In this document: piece after piece, positions 1 through 7,407 of the stretch | Position numbering within the stretch: the first letter of the stretch is position 1 | How the letters are laid out: each line of letters starts with the position of its first letter | From: an uncultured Flavobacteriaceae bacterium | GTDB taxonomy: Bacteria > Bacteroidota > Bacteroidia > Flavobacteriales > Flavobacteriaceae | Length of the DNA: 64,000 bases | NCBI GenBank assembly: GCA_943788695.1 | Contig: CALSRG010000002.1 | Span: 124,001 to 188,000, forward strand | Reading direction: 5' to 3' | The notes under the pieces: model-generated | What the model was told of the DNA's origin: nothing | Database searches by the model: none | Seen by the model: the letters and a program-made list of their open reading frames with translations, nothing else | Position numbers and translations under genes: made by a program

Positions 1-2
1 CA

Positions 3-416
3 TATCGTTCTGTCACAAAAAGCTGGTTTAGTAATTCGCCCTTATTGAAAATCATTAGACAGGCACAACATTTGGGATTAAAACTCATTCTAACCACTGA
101 CCACGGCACCATCAACGTCAAACATCCTTCAAAACTGATTGGTGATCGAGAGACCAGTATAAATCTCAGATACAAAACAGGGCGAAGTTTGACCTATAAC
201 GATAAAGATACATACGCATCAAAAGAACCTGAACGTATTGGTCTGCCTTCATTAACCATGAACAGTTCCTTTGTTTTCGCAAAATCAGACGCCTATTTCG
301 TTTATCCTAACAACTATAATTACTTTGTGAATTATTATCGAAACAGCTTCCAACATGGTGGTGTTTCTCTCGAAGAAATGATCGTTCCACTAATTATCTG
401 CGATCCAAAATCATGA
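3..416 (+). CDS. porX: PorX-type response regulator, C-terminal part (5' end outside window)
   Basis: The frame is open to the left edge, so this is the 3' part of a longer gene; a TTG codon at 45 is internal. The visible 137 residues look like the end of the PglZ-like effector domain of PorX: TTDHGTINVKHP, IGDRETSINLRYK, FVYPNNYNYFVNYY and the final FQHGGVSLEEMIVPL. PorX is known as a two-component regulator, with CheY-like receiver and PglZ domain, that controls the type IX secretion system with PorY. The receiver domain lies outside the window and cannot be checked. The stop overlaps the tsaE start (ATGA), suggesting co-translation. The T9SS-sorted protein at 18.6-19.6 kb agrees with a T9SS in this organism. 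Confidence 0.85.
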   Translation, partial: YRSVTKSWFSNSPLLKIIRQAQHLGLKLILTTDHGTINVKHPSKLIGDRETSINLRYKTGRSLTYNDKDTYASKEPERIGLPSLTMNSSFVFAKSDAYFVYPNNYNYFVNYYRNSFQHGGVSLEEMIVPLIICDPKS

Positions 417-835
417 TAAAAGCCGCGATTACATTTCAATTGAACGAACTTGAATCTGCCGTAAGTTTTTTATTAAGTCATCTCACATTTGGTGATGTCG
501 TGGCTGTAACGGGCGAAATGGGTGCCGGAAAAACAACAGTAATAAAGGCACTTGTAATTGCACTTCAGTCGCAAGATCATGTGAGTAGTCCTACATTTTC
601 GATTGTAAATACCTATCAAGTAAAAAATGGTTTGGTACATCATTTTGACCTTTATCGTCTAAAATCCTTTCAAGAACTATTGGATTTAGGCTTTGACATT
701 TATCTCGAGGAGGGTGCTCTTGTCTTAATTGAATGGCCCGAATTGGCTACTCCACTTATGCCAGATCATATGATTAGGCTGCAGATCGAGATCAATAATG
801 ACCAATCGCGCACAATAACCTTAGCACAAGCTTAA
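413..835 (+). CDS. tsaE: tRNA threonylcarbamoyladenosine biosynthesis ATPase TsaE
   Basis: A 140-residue P-loop protein with Walker A GEMGAGKTT at about residues 34-42, the family motif SSPTFSIVNTY at 58-68, HHFDLYRL near 76-83 and IEWPE at 106-110. These identify TsaE (YjeE), the ATPase that works with TsaB and TsaD in making t6A at position 37 of ANN-decoding tRNAs in the cytoplasm. Length is normal. Its ATG overlaps the porX stop by 4 nt, so the two are probably one transcript. No TsaB or TsaD is visible in the window. Confidence 0.95.
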   Translation: MIKAAITFQLNELESAVSFLLSHLTFGDVVAVTGEMGAGKTTVIKALVIALQSQDHVSSPTFSIVNTYQVKNGLVHHFDLYRLKSFQELLDLGFDIYLEEGALVLIEWPELATPLMPDHMIRLQIEINNDQSRTITLAQA

Positions 836-885
836 ATGCCCTATTTTTTGTTACTTTGTAACCTCATTATGTCCATAATAATAGT

Positions 886-2085
886 ATGAGCGATAAGATG
901 TCACCTTTTTCAAAACTAGATCTTCTTCCTTTAGAGGAGCGTTTAGAAATTTCTAACGCACAGCAGTCATTAACTATTGGAATTCCTAAAGAATATGAAT
1001 CAAATGAAAACAGGGTATGTTTAACGCCCGAAGCGGTCCATACCTTATCCTGTCATAACCATAATGTGATTATAGAGGCTGGAGCAGGTTTAGCATCCAA
1101 CTTTACTGACGAAGATTACAGTTTAGCAGGAGCAGAAATAACAACCAACAGAACCAAAGTTTTTGGATCATCCATAGTGATGAAAGTCAACCCACCTACT
1201 TTGGAAGAAATTAAATGGTTGAGCGAAAAATCAATTTTAATTTCTGCTCTTCAATTGAAAACCCAAAAGTCCAAATATTTCGAAGCTCTGTCCAGTCGAA
1301 AAGTAACAGCTTTAGCCTACGAATTTATTAAAGATGATTCTGGGGCATTACCCATAGTGCGACAATTAAGTGAAATTGCAGGTAACGCTTCAATGCTCAT
1401 TGCAGCAGAGTTTTTAAGCGATAACGAGATCGGCAAAGGGTTACTTTTAGGCAATATTTGTGGTGTTCCACCAACAGAGGTGGTGATTATAGGTGCTGGA
1501 ACTGCAGGGTATTTTGCAGCCCAATCAGCGATTCGACTCGGTGCCAGCGTTAAAATATTTGACCACTCCCCGATTAAACTTAGACGCATTAAATCAAAAT
1601 TGGGTCATAATGCGTATACAGTTGCCTTGCAGCCAAAATCTTTGAAAGAAGCCTTGTTGACTTGTGATATAGCCGTTGGGGCTGTACGTGGTAAAAACCG
1701 CGCACCCAATTTGGTTGATGAGAATACTGTTCGTCAAATGAAACCTGGCAGTGTCATTATTGACATCAGCATCGATATGGGTGGTAATTTTGAAACGAGT
1801 GAATTGACTTCTCATGAACGTCCAGTAATTATAAAACATGATGTTATTCATTATGGTGTACCAAATATTCCTTCAAGATACGCTCAAACTGCCTCAGCCG
1901 CGATGAGCAATATTTTAACACCATATTTATTGGACTTGGCCCATAATGGTGGGTTAGAACAAGCAGTTCGGTTTAACAATAGCTTAAGAACTGGACTATA
2001 TTGCTATCACGGCATGTGGACCAACAGTTCTGTTTGCGATTGGTTTAATTTGGAGTACAAAGACCCGAACTTGTTTATTTTTTAA
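886..2085 (+). CDS. ald: Alanine dehydrogenase
   Basis: A 399-residue AlaDH/PNT-family protein that should interconvert L-alanine and pyruvate plus ammonia with NAD. Residues 31-50 show the N-terminal signature GIPKEYESNENRVCLTPEA, with a lysine and arginine of the substrate pocket. The NAD-binding glycine motif GAGTAG lies at 203-208, followed by an acidic residue in the beta-strand after it (KIFDHSP). It has about 30 extra N-terminal residues compared with the classical enzyme, which I recall as common in Bacteroidota homologues. It sits 50 nt after tsaE and 14 nt before the DUF4258-like gene. A degenerate TAnnTTTG-like sequence (TTACTTTG) upstream could be its promoter, but it does not match fully. 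Confidence 0.9.
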   Translation: MSDKMSPFSKLDLLPLEERLEISNAQQSLTIGIPKEYESNENRVCLTPEAVHTLSCHNHNVIIEAGAGLASNFTDEDYSLAGAEITTNRTKVFGSSIVMKVNPPTLEEIKWLSEKSILISALQLKTQKSKYFEALSSRKVTALAYEFIKDDSGALPIVRQLSEIAGNASMLIAAEFLSDNEIGKGLLLGNICGVPPTEVVIIGAGTAGYFAAQSAIRLGASVKIFDHSPIKLRRIKSKLGHNAYTVALQPKSLKEALLTCDIAVGAVRGKNRAPNLVDENTVRQMKPGSVIIDISIDMGGNFETSELTSHERPVIIKHDVIHYGVPNIPSRYAQTASAAMSNILTPYLLDLAHNGGLEQAVRFNNSLRTGLYCYHGMWTNSSVCDWFNLEYKDPNLFIF

Positions 2086-2099
2086 TCTACATTTGATCT

Positions 2100-2471
2100 A
2101 TGAAATTCATTCATCGTTTAGGATATTATTTGGGAGGTTTTGCCGTTGGACTAATTTTTTTGTCGTTCTTTTTAAGTGGAAAAAAAACATCTTGTTCATA
2201 CAGTCCTCAAGCCCGTACGATCAAAAATATCAACTTAAAAGACTTTCAATTTTCTGGTAAAGCGAATATCACTTTACAGACTTTAAATTTGTCCGAAGAT
2301 GATGTCATTGAAATTCTGAAAAAAGGGAAAATCAATTTTTCAAAAAGCAATACAAAGTTAGACAGTTGCAAACAGTATCTCATTGAAAATCGCCAGGATG
2401 GACTTTTAAGAACTGTTCTTGTTGAAAACTGCGAATCGATCGCAACAGTATTAGAAATTAATCCTTTTTAA
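2100..2471 (+). CDS. DUF4258-like small protein with N-terminal membrane anchor
   Basis: A 123-residue protein with one hydrophobic segment at about residues 7-27, then a soluble part resembling DUF4258 (DDVIEILKKGKINFSKSN, LLRTVLVENCESIATVLEI). Function is unknown. It follows ald by 14 nt on the same strand and its last 14 nt overlap the 3' end of the convergent proline dehydrogenase gene. The position between ald and proline dehydrogenase hints at an amino-acid catabolism setting, but nothing in the sequence shows a catalytic role. The family assignment rests on recall of motif shape. Confidence 0.7.
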   Translation: MKFIHRLGYYLGGFAVGLIFLSFFLSGKKTSCSYSPQARTIKNINLKDFQFSGKANITLQTLNLSEDDVIEILKKGKINFSKSNTKLDSCKQYLIENRQDGLLRTVLVENCESIATVLEINPF

Positions 2472-3651
2472 GACTTCTTCGTCGTTCAATTTCTTTTCTG
2501 ATCAAACTCAATTCTCTCCCAGTTTGACCTGCAACTGATGTGTTTTCGTTGGCTCGCCGTGTTAAATAAGGTACAACTTCGCGCACAGGCCCAAAAGGAA
2601 CATATTTAGTGACGTTATACCCTGTATCACCCAAGTTAAAACTGATGTGGTCACTCATACCATACAACTGACCAAACCAGACACGTTGGTCGGCAGATGA
2701 TATATTTCTTTCACCTAAAATCTGAACGGCCAAATATGTACTTTTTTCGTTATGAGTCCCTAAATACAATGACATTCTATCGCAATTAGACAACATGAAT
2801 CGTAAGCCCTCGTCAAAATTAATATCAGTAGCTTGTTTCGAAATACAAATTGGAGAGGCATAGCCAAGCTTCTGTGCGCGTTCGCGTTCCTTTTCCATGT
2901 ATGCCCCTCTTACAAGTTTAACACCTACAAAAAAACCCTCCGATAAGGCCGATTCATTTAATTTCTTCAGATATTCTAAGCGATCAGTACGGTATAATTG
3001 AGCCGTATTAAAAACTATAGCTCGTGAGGTATTAAATTTTTTCATCATTAACAACGCCAACTCATCAGCGGCTTTTTGCATCCAGCTTTCCTCAGCATCG
3101 ATCAAAACAGGTATTTGATTGTCATAAGCTTTTTGGCAAATCAATTCATACCGTTGTAAAACAACTTTCCATTCAATATTTTCTTGTTCTGTAAGCGCCT
3201 TCCCGTCACTCACTTTAACAAACAATTTAAAACGGCCAACGGCCGTGGGTTTAAACACCACAAAAGGTGCCGAAGGATTCTTCTTAGAGAAATCTACAAG
3301 TTCCAATAGCTTTGAGCAGGCCGCGTCAAATTGGCCCTCAGTTTCTTTGCCTTCAACTGAATAATCCAATATACTTTTAACCCCAACTTCGCTCATTTGA
3401 TCCAAAATTGGAAGACAGTCCGACAAGGTTTCACCGCCACAAAACTGGTCAAAAACAGTCATTTTAATAATTCCAGATACTGGTAGCCTCAATTTGATTG
3501 ACCAGTTGACTACGGCGTTTCCAATGCGTACCAAAAGCTGAAATCTGAGCATGCCAAACAGCCAATGTGCTCTCCTCAGCGCTCTGTCATTCTTTAATCT
3601 GAAGGCCGTTTGAGTGTTTTCAAAACTAAGCTGAGGACATCCGTTTTTCAT
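2458..3651 (-). CDS. Monofunctional proline dehydrogenase
   Basis: A 397-residue FAD-dependent proline dehydrogenase that oxidises proline to pyrroline-5-carboxylate. It carries the expected motifs in order: KLVRGAY (about 245-251), GTHN (298-301), FGQLYGMSD (326-334) and YLTRRANEN (362-370), the last two lining the proline site. It lacks the P5C dehydrogenase half found in PutA, so the second step must be encoded elsewhere. The gene converges on the DUF4258-like gene with a 14-nt overlap and is divergent from aroB with a 64-nt gap. PutA-like monofunctional enzymes of this size are usual in Bacteroidota. Confidence 0.92.
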   Translation of the reverse strand: MKNGCPQLSFENTQTAFRLKNDRALRRAHWLFGMLRFQLLVRIGNAVVNWSIKLRLPVSGIIKMTVFDQFCGGETLSDCLPILDQMSEVGVKSILDYSVEGKETEGQFDAACSKLLELVDFSKKNPSAPFVVFKPTAVGRFKLFVKVSDGKALTEQENIEWKVVLQRYELICQKAYDNQIPVLIDAEESWMQKAADELALLMMKKFNTSRAIVFNTAQLYRTDRLEYLKKLNESALSEGFFVGVKLVRGAYMEKERERAQKLGYASPICISKQATDINFDEGLRFMLSNCDRMSLYLGTHNEKSTYLAVQILGERNISSADQRVWFGQLYGMSDHISFNLGDTGYNVTKYVPFGPVREVVPYLTRRANENTSVAGQTGRELSLIRKEIERRRSLKKD

Positions 3652-3715
3652 TTGTCAAAGATATCTAATCGGGAAATATTATTTTTAAATAATTGATGTA
3701 ATTTGGCAACACAAA

Positions 3716-4804
3716 ATGACATTCAAGTTCAATATGAAACAACATATTTCAAATACGGTTTTTTATGGTAAAGATGGGTATCAACAATTACAGCGCATTT
3801 TGGATCATACCAAACCTTCAAAAGTCTTCATATTAACTGATCAAAACACAGCACAACATTGCGCTCCAAAGCTATTGACTCATCTGAGTCATATAACCGA
3901 TCCGGTGATGCTGCAAATACCCAACGGCGAACAATCTAAATCAATTGACCAATGTAAGCAACTGTGGCAATTCATGTCCGATCAGGGCGCTGATAGGCGC
4001 AGTATGTTGTTAAATTTAGGTGGCGGTGTTGTTACCGATCTTGGTGGTTTTGTGGCTGGAACTTTCATGCGCGGATTGAAGTTTGTAAATATTCCAACCA
4101 CATTACTTGGTATGGTTGATGCAGCTATTGGCGGTAAAACTGGAGTAGATTTAAATGGACTTAAAAATCAAATTGGTATAATGCATTTTCCGGAATTGGT
4201 TCTTGTGGATCCAGATTATTTAAAAACACTTTCGTCAGAAGATGTTAAAAGTGGATGGGCAGAAGTTATGAAACATGGTCTGATTGAAGATCGAGCCTAT
4301 TGGGAATTTTGTTCTAAAATGAATGTGAACCAAATTATAAACTGGGAAACCATTATTTTAACTTCAAACAACATTAAACTTAAGGTTGTACAATCGGATA
4401 CATACGAAAAAGACAACAGGAAAATACTAAATTTTGGGCATACCTTCGGTCATGCCATTGAAACTTACAGACTAAAAAAAGACCAAAGTATGCCATTAAG
4501 CCATGGCGCTGCTGTTGCAATAGGTATGGTTATGGCTGTTTATTTTTCTGTACAATTGACCGGACTTGATAGTAGTGTAGCTGTTGATATAAGAGCACGA
4601 ATATTGCATTATTATAAACTCGAGCATTTTGATGACAATGCTCAAAAAAGCATTGAGGAATTGCTGGTTTTTGATAAAAAAAATTCCAAAGGACAACCTA
4701 ATTTTATTTTATTAGAATCCATCGGAAAAGCCGTTATCGACCAAAAGGTACCTTCTAGTATGTACTCAGATGCGTTTCGTTTTTATGCCACTGGTGAGAT
4801 CTAA
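3716..4804 (+). CDS. aroB: 3-dehydroquinate synthase
   Basis: A 362-residue shikimate pathway enzyme that converts DAHP to 3-dehydroquinate using NAD and a divalent metal. NAD-binding GGGVVTDLGGF lies at about 102-112, followed by FVNIPTTLLGMVDAAIGGKTGVDL, and the metal ligands are visible in AEVMKHG and NFGHTFGHAIE. Length is typical. A second in-frame ATG at 3734 could also be the start; I kept 3716. Its stop overlaps the 3' end of the convergent Lrp gene by 4 nt. The last shikimate step, aroC, lies at 55.3 kb, so the pathway is scattered rather than one operon. Confidence 0.95.
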   Translation: MTFKFNMKQHISNTVFYGKDGYQQLQRILDHTKPSKVFILTDQNTAQHCAPKLLTHLSHITDPVMLQIPNGEQSKSIDQCKQLWQFMSDQGADRRSMLLNLGGGVVTDLGGFVAGTFMRGLKFVNIPTTLLGMVDAAIGGKTGVDLNGLKNQIGIMHFPELVLVDPDYLKTLSSEDVKSGWAEVMKHGLIEDRAYWEFCSKMNVNQIINWETIILTSNNIKLKVVQSDTYEKDNRKILNFGHTFGHAIETYRLKKDQSMPLSHGAAVAIGMVMAVYFSVQLTGLDSSVAVDIRARILHYYKLEHFDDNAQKSIEELLVFDKKNSKGQPNFILLESIGKAVIDQKVPSSMYSDAFRFYATGEI

Positions 4805-5277
4805 ATGGTGGTAAAAATATCGTGCATCAAACGTTTTTTATCATTGATACTCTCCTCTAAAGAAATCATAGTTTCAGTTCTCATAACGCTTTCGATATCA
4901 TCAATTCTAAAAATCACCTCTTTAGCATGTGCTGTGTTTTTAGCTCGCAATTTGCAGAAGATGTTGAATTTTCCTGTGGTGATATGAGCCACAGTGACGT
5001 AGGGTATGTTGTATAGTGCTTTTAAAACCTCTTCAGAATGAGATGTTTTTCTAAGATATATTCCTACATAAGCGATAAAAGCATAACCTAATTTTTCATA
5101 ATCAATAGTTAAAGATGACCCTTTTATTACGCCAGAATCCTCCATCTTTTTAACTCTTATATGAATGGTTCCAGCCGACACATTCATCTTCTTGGCTATG
5201 TCTGTAAATGGTGTACGAGTATTTTCAATTAACACATCAAGAATTTGACGGTCTAGATCATCCAACTTAATCTTCAT
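4801..5277 (-). CDS. Lrp/AsnC-family transcriptional regulator
   Basis: A 158-residue protein with an AsnC-type winged HTH in the first 60 residues (LDRQILDVLIENTRTPFTDI, MNVSAGTIHIRVKKME) and a RAM/ACT-like effector domain after it (YVTVAHITTGKFNIFCKLRA). Such proteins usually sense an amino acid and act as dimers or octamers. It is convergent with aroB (4-nt overlap) and lies downstream, on the same strand, of the M14 peptidase gene with a 63-nt gap. The target is not known; ald and proline dehydrogenase nearby are reasonable but untested candidates. Confidence 0.9.
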   Translation of the reverse strand: MKIKLDDLDRQILDVLIENTRTPFTDIAKKMNVSAGTIHIRVKKMEDSGVIKGSSLTIDYEKLGYAFIAYVGIYLRKTSHSEEVLKALYNIPYVTVAHITTGKFNIFCKLRAKNTAHAKEVIFRIDDIESVMRTETMISLEESINDKKRLMHDIFTTI

Positions 5278-5340
5278 TTTTTCTGTTATTTATGAAATTC
5301 AAAAATAAATCCATTTAATGACAAAAAAAAGATTGAAAAA

Positions 5341-6474
5341 TTAAATAATTGTTAAATTTTTTATCAAATCGGACTGATTTGATTCTAAAAGCTCAATCAG
5401 CTGATCTGCCTCAATTGCATCACACTCTGTGAAGAGGTTAATTTCATCATTAATAATCTTGAAGGCAAACAAGGGATCGATGGGATCAATGTGTGAAACA
5501 GAGGGTCTAAAAACCACATCATCCTGCTCCAGACATTCATTGTAAGTTAAACCTATAGAGATGGTTTTACCAGATGATTGAAGTTTTACCTTTTCAAGGA
5601 TTACATCACAATAACATTCCATATTTTGAGGCAAATTGGTATAAAAATCTGCATTTTCGGTAAAATCCTTAGGAGAAGAAATGCGTTTTAAAGCTAAAAA
5701 AAGGGCGAAAGAAAAATATAAGCGCACGTCGCTTCTCATATAATCTGTAGACAGTTGGCCAGCCTCGAAGAGCATGGTTGTCGCACCCTTACTTTGAAAA
5801 AAATCTCCAAAACAGTTGATGTTAAAGTGATCGTCAAATTGCGACACTGTATTCGATAAATCAGCAGTTAACCCTTTAACAACAGACCCCAGGATGGAAC
5901 GCCCTACTGCTCTGTTATGACTGCAAGTTTTTTGTTGGTCGGCGGCAGGAACAAGAAAACTAAGAGCCGCAGGGAAACCCGTCAAACCTGCTCCAAATAT
6001 AGACCTTTGATCATGGAGATTAAAACAAAAATGAGGGGTAAACCGATCAAAAAGCGACATGAGTACTCTCGACTCTGGTTGAGTCAAATTAACAGCATCT
6101 CTATTGAGATCGACACCATTAGCATTTACACGTGTATAAGCATTGGCACCATCTGGATTGAGCATGGGAACAATAACTATGGTGCAAGATTGTAATATGT
6201 TTCTGAAGCAAGTCCGATGCATACTTGCCATCAAATCCAGCAGACCTTTACATGATGTGGATTCATTACCATGCATCTGCGACCACATAAGAACCCTTGT
6301 AGGGCCAGATCCTATCATATAACTGTTGATAGGTCTTCGTTGAACCGAATAACCTTCTAAGACCTCTTCAAAGCCATGAATAGATTTCATCACGTTTTCA
6401 AAACTACAAAAAGGCAAATACCTGAGGGATAAATCCACCTGGACTAATTCTGATTTAAAAGAATTAACGTTCAT
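5341..6474 (-). CDS. M14-family zinc carboxypeptidase
   Basis: A 377-residue M14 metallopeptidase-like protein. Zinc ligands are visible as HGNE (His68, Glu71) and FNLHDQ (His154); NPDGANAYTRVNANGVDLNRD at about 106-126 holds the substrate-binding Asn-Arg residues, and the likely catalytic glutamate is in LFEAGQ (Glu237). There is no signal peptide, so it probably acts in the cytoplasm, perhaps on peptides or on murein-derived amino acids. The roughly 130 residues after the catalytic domain are of unknown role. It is divergent from the XRE regulator gene across a region with two matching palindromes, which suggests shared control. Confidence 0.87.
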   Translation of the reverse strand: MNVNSFKSELVQVDLSLRYLPFCSFENVMKSIHGFEEVLEGYSVQRRPINSYMIGSGPTRVLMWSQMHGNESTSCKGLLDLMASMHRTCFRNILQSCTIVIVPMLNPDGANAYTRVNANGVDLNRDAVNLTQPESRVLMSLFDRFTPHFCFNLHDQRSIFGAGLTGFPAALSFLVPAADQQKTCSHNRAVGRSILGSVVKGLTADLSNTVSQFDDHFNINCFGDFFQSKGATTMLFEAGQLSTDYMRSDVRLYFSFALFLALKRISSPKDFTENADFYTNLPQNMECYCDVILEKVKLQSSGKTISIGLTYNECLEQDDVVFRPSVSHIDPIDPLFAFKIINDEINLFTECDAIEADQLIELLESNQSDLIKNLTII

Positions 6475-6499
6475 AGGTTCAAAGATAAACGATATTTAT

Positions 6500-6568
6500 G
6501 TTACATTTGTAACTAACAATTACATTAATTACAGCTTCAAATGAGTTGTAATATGTTACAATTGTAAC
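6500..6568. promoter_or_regulatory. Pair of palindromic operator-like sites, GTTACA-N2-TGTAAC
   Basis: Two 14-bp sites share the arms GTTACA and TGTAAC: GTTACATTTGTAAC at 6500-6513 and the perfect palindrome GTTACAATTGTAAC at 6555-6568. Their centres are 55 bp apart, about five helical turns, which suits cooperative binding by a dimeric HTH protein. They lie in the 184-bp divergent gap between the M14 peptidase (start 6474) and the XRE regulator (start 6659). Site 1 contains TACATTTG (6502-6509), a match to the Bacteroidota -7 element on the plus strand. The likely binder is the XRE protein itself, by inference. Confidence 0.55.
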
Positions 6569-6658
6569 TTATGCAGTATTAACTAAATTAACTTATTATA
6601 AATCAGATAATTAATATGTTTTATATCAACTAAAGATTAATATAATTTCCCAAAAAAT

Positions 6659-7003
6659 ATGGTAGATCGCATCAAAACATTACTCAAAAATCTACAATTA
6701 TCACCTTCTGCGTTTGCTGATGCGATAGGTGTTCAGCGGTCAAGCATGTCTCACCTATTGTCGGGCAGAAACAAACCTAGCTTGGATTTTGTAACAAAAG
6801 TAATTAACACATATCCCGATACCGATTTACACTGGCTTATAACGGGTTCTAAGCTATTGAAAGAACATTCTGAGTCCAATATACCAAAACCAGAATCTGT
6901 AAACGTAAGGCCTAAAATTAATACTACAGCAAAAGCTGATATAGAGACCATCATTGTGTTAAAGCAAGACGGCTCGTTTGAGTCTTATACCCGTTCTGAA
7001 TAG
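6659..7003 (+). CDS. XRE-family helix-turn-helix regulator
   Basis: A 114-residue protein with an N-terminal Cro/C1-type HTH at about residues 14-36 (SPSAFADAIGVQRSSMSHLLSGRNKPS) and the trailing DLHWLITG motif typical of short phage-like XRE repressors. The C-terminal 45 residues are polar and end in IIVLKQDGSFESYTRSE, a tail I recognise from Bacteroidota homologues but whose function is unknown. A leader of about 150 nt holds two GTTACA-N2-TGTAAC palindromes, so autoregulation and control of the divergent M14 gene are plausible. It ends 18 nt before the lipoprotein gene. Confidence 0.88.
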   Translation: MVDRIKTLLKNLQLSPSAFADAIGVQRSSMSHLLSGRNKPSLDFVTKVINTYPDTDLHWLITGSKLLKEHSESNIPKPESVNVRPKINTTAKADIETIIVLKQDGSFESYTRSE

Positions 7004-7021
7004 ATGTCTTATATTTGTTCT

Positions 7022-7405
7022 ATGAAAAATATAATACGAATTACAATATTTTTATTATTAAGTTATTCTTTGTCAGCATGTTATAATCAAAACAGGGATT
7101 GCAAAAGATTCACAGAGGGTCAATTTGAAAGTGTTGTTACAATTGATAGTGTAGTTTACAAATCTAAATTTTTACGACAAGGAAATTTACAAATTGAAAC
7201 CTTCAAAGGAATTACGGATTCGGCATCGGTTCGGTGGATCAATTCATGTGAATACATACTAACGACACTCCATCCAAAAAACAGAAGTCAAGAAAAACCT
7301 GTTCATATCAAATTATTGACGACTACCGACTCTTCGTATACATTTGAATACAATTTTGTAGGCGAATCATTAAAAACGATTGGAATTGCAAATAAAGTTG
7401 ATTAA
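7022..7405 (+). CDS. Small lipoprotein of unknown function next to topoisomerase IV
   Basis: A 127-residue protein with a lipoprotein signal: hydrophobic segment at residues 5-16 and lipobox LSAC with Cys20. I chose the ATG at 7022, because the ATG at 7004, directly after the XRE stop, would add six residues ahead of the signal peptide. The mature part has no catalytic motif I recognise. Such genes often sit beside parC in Flavobacteriia and are sometimes mislabelled DNA topoisomerase IV for that reason only. Its stop lies 2 nt from the parC stop on the other strand. Confidence 0.75.
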   Translation: MKNIIRITIFLLLSYSLSACYNQNRDCKRFTEGQFESVVTIDSVVYKSKFLRQGNLQIETFKGITDSASVRWINSCEYILTTLHPKNRSQEKPVHIKLLTTTDSSYTFEYNFVGESLKTIGIANKVD

Positions 7406-7407
7406 CC

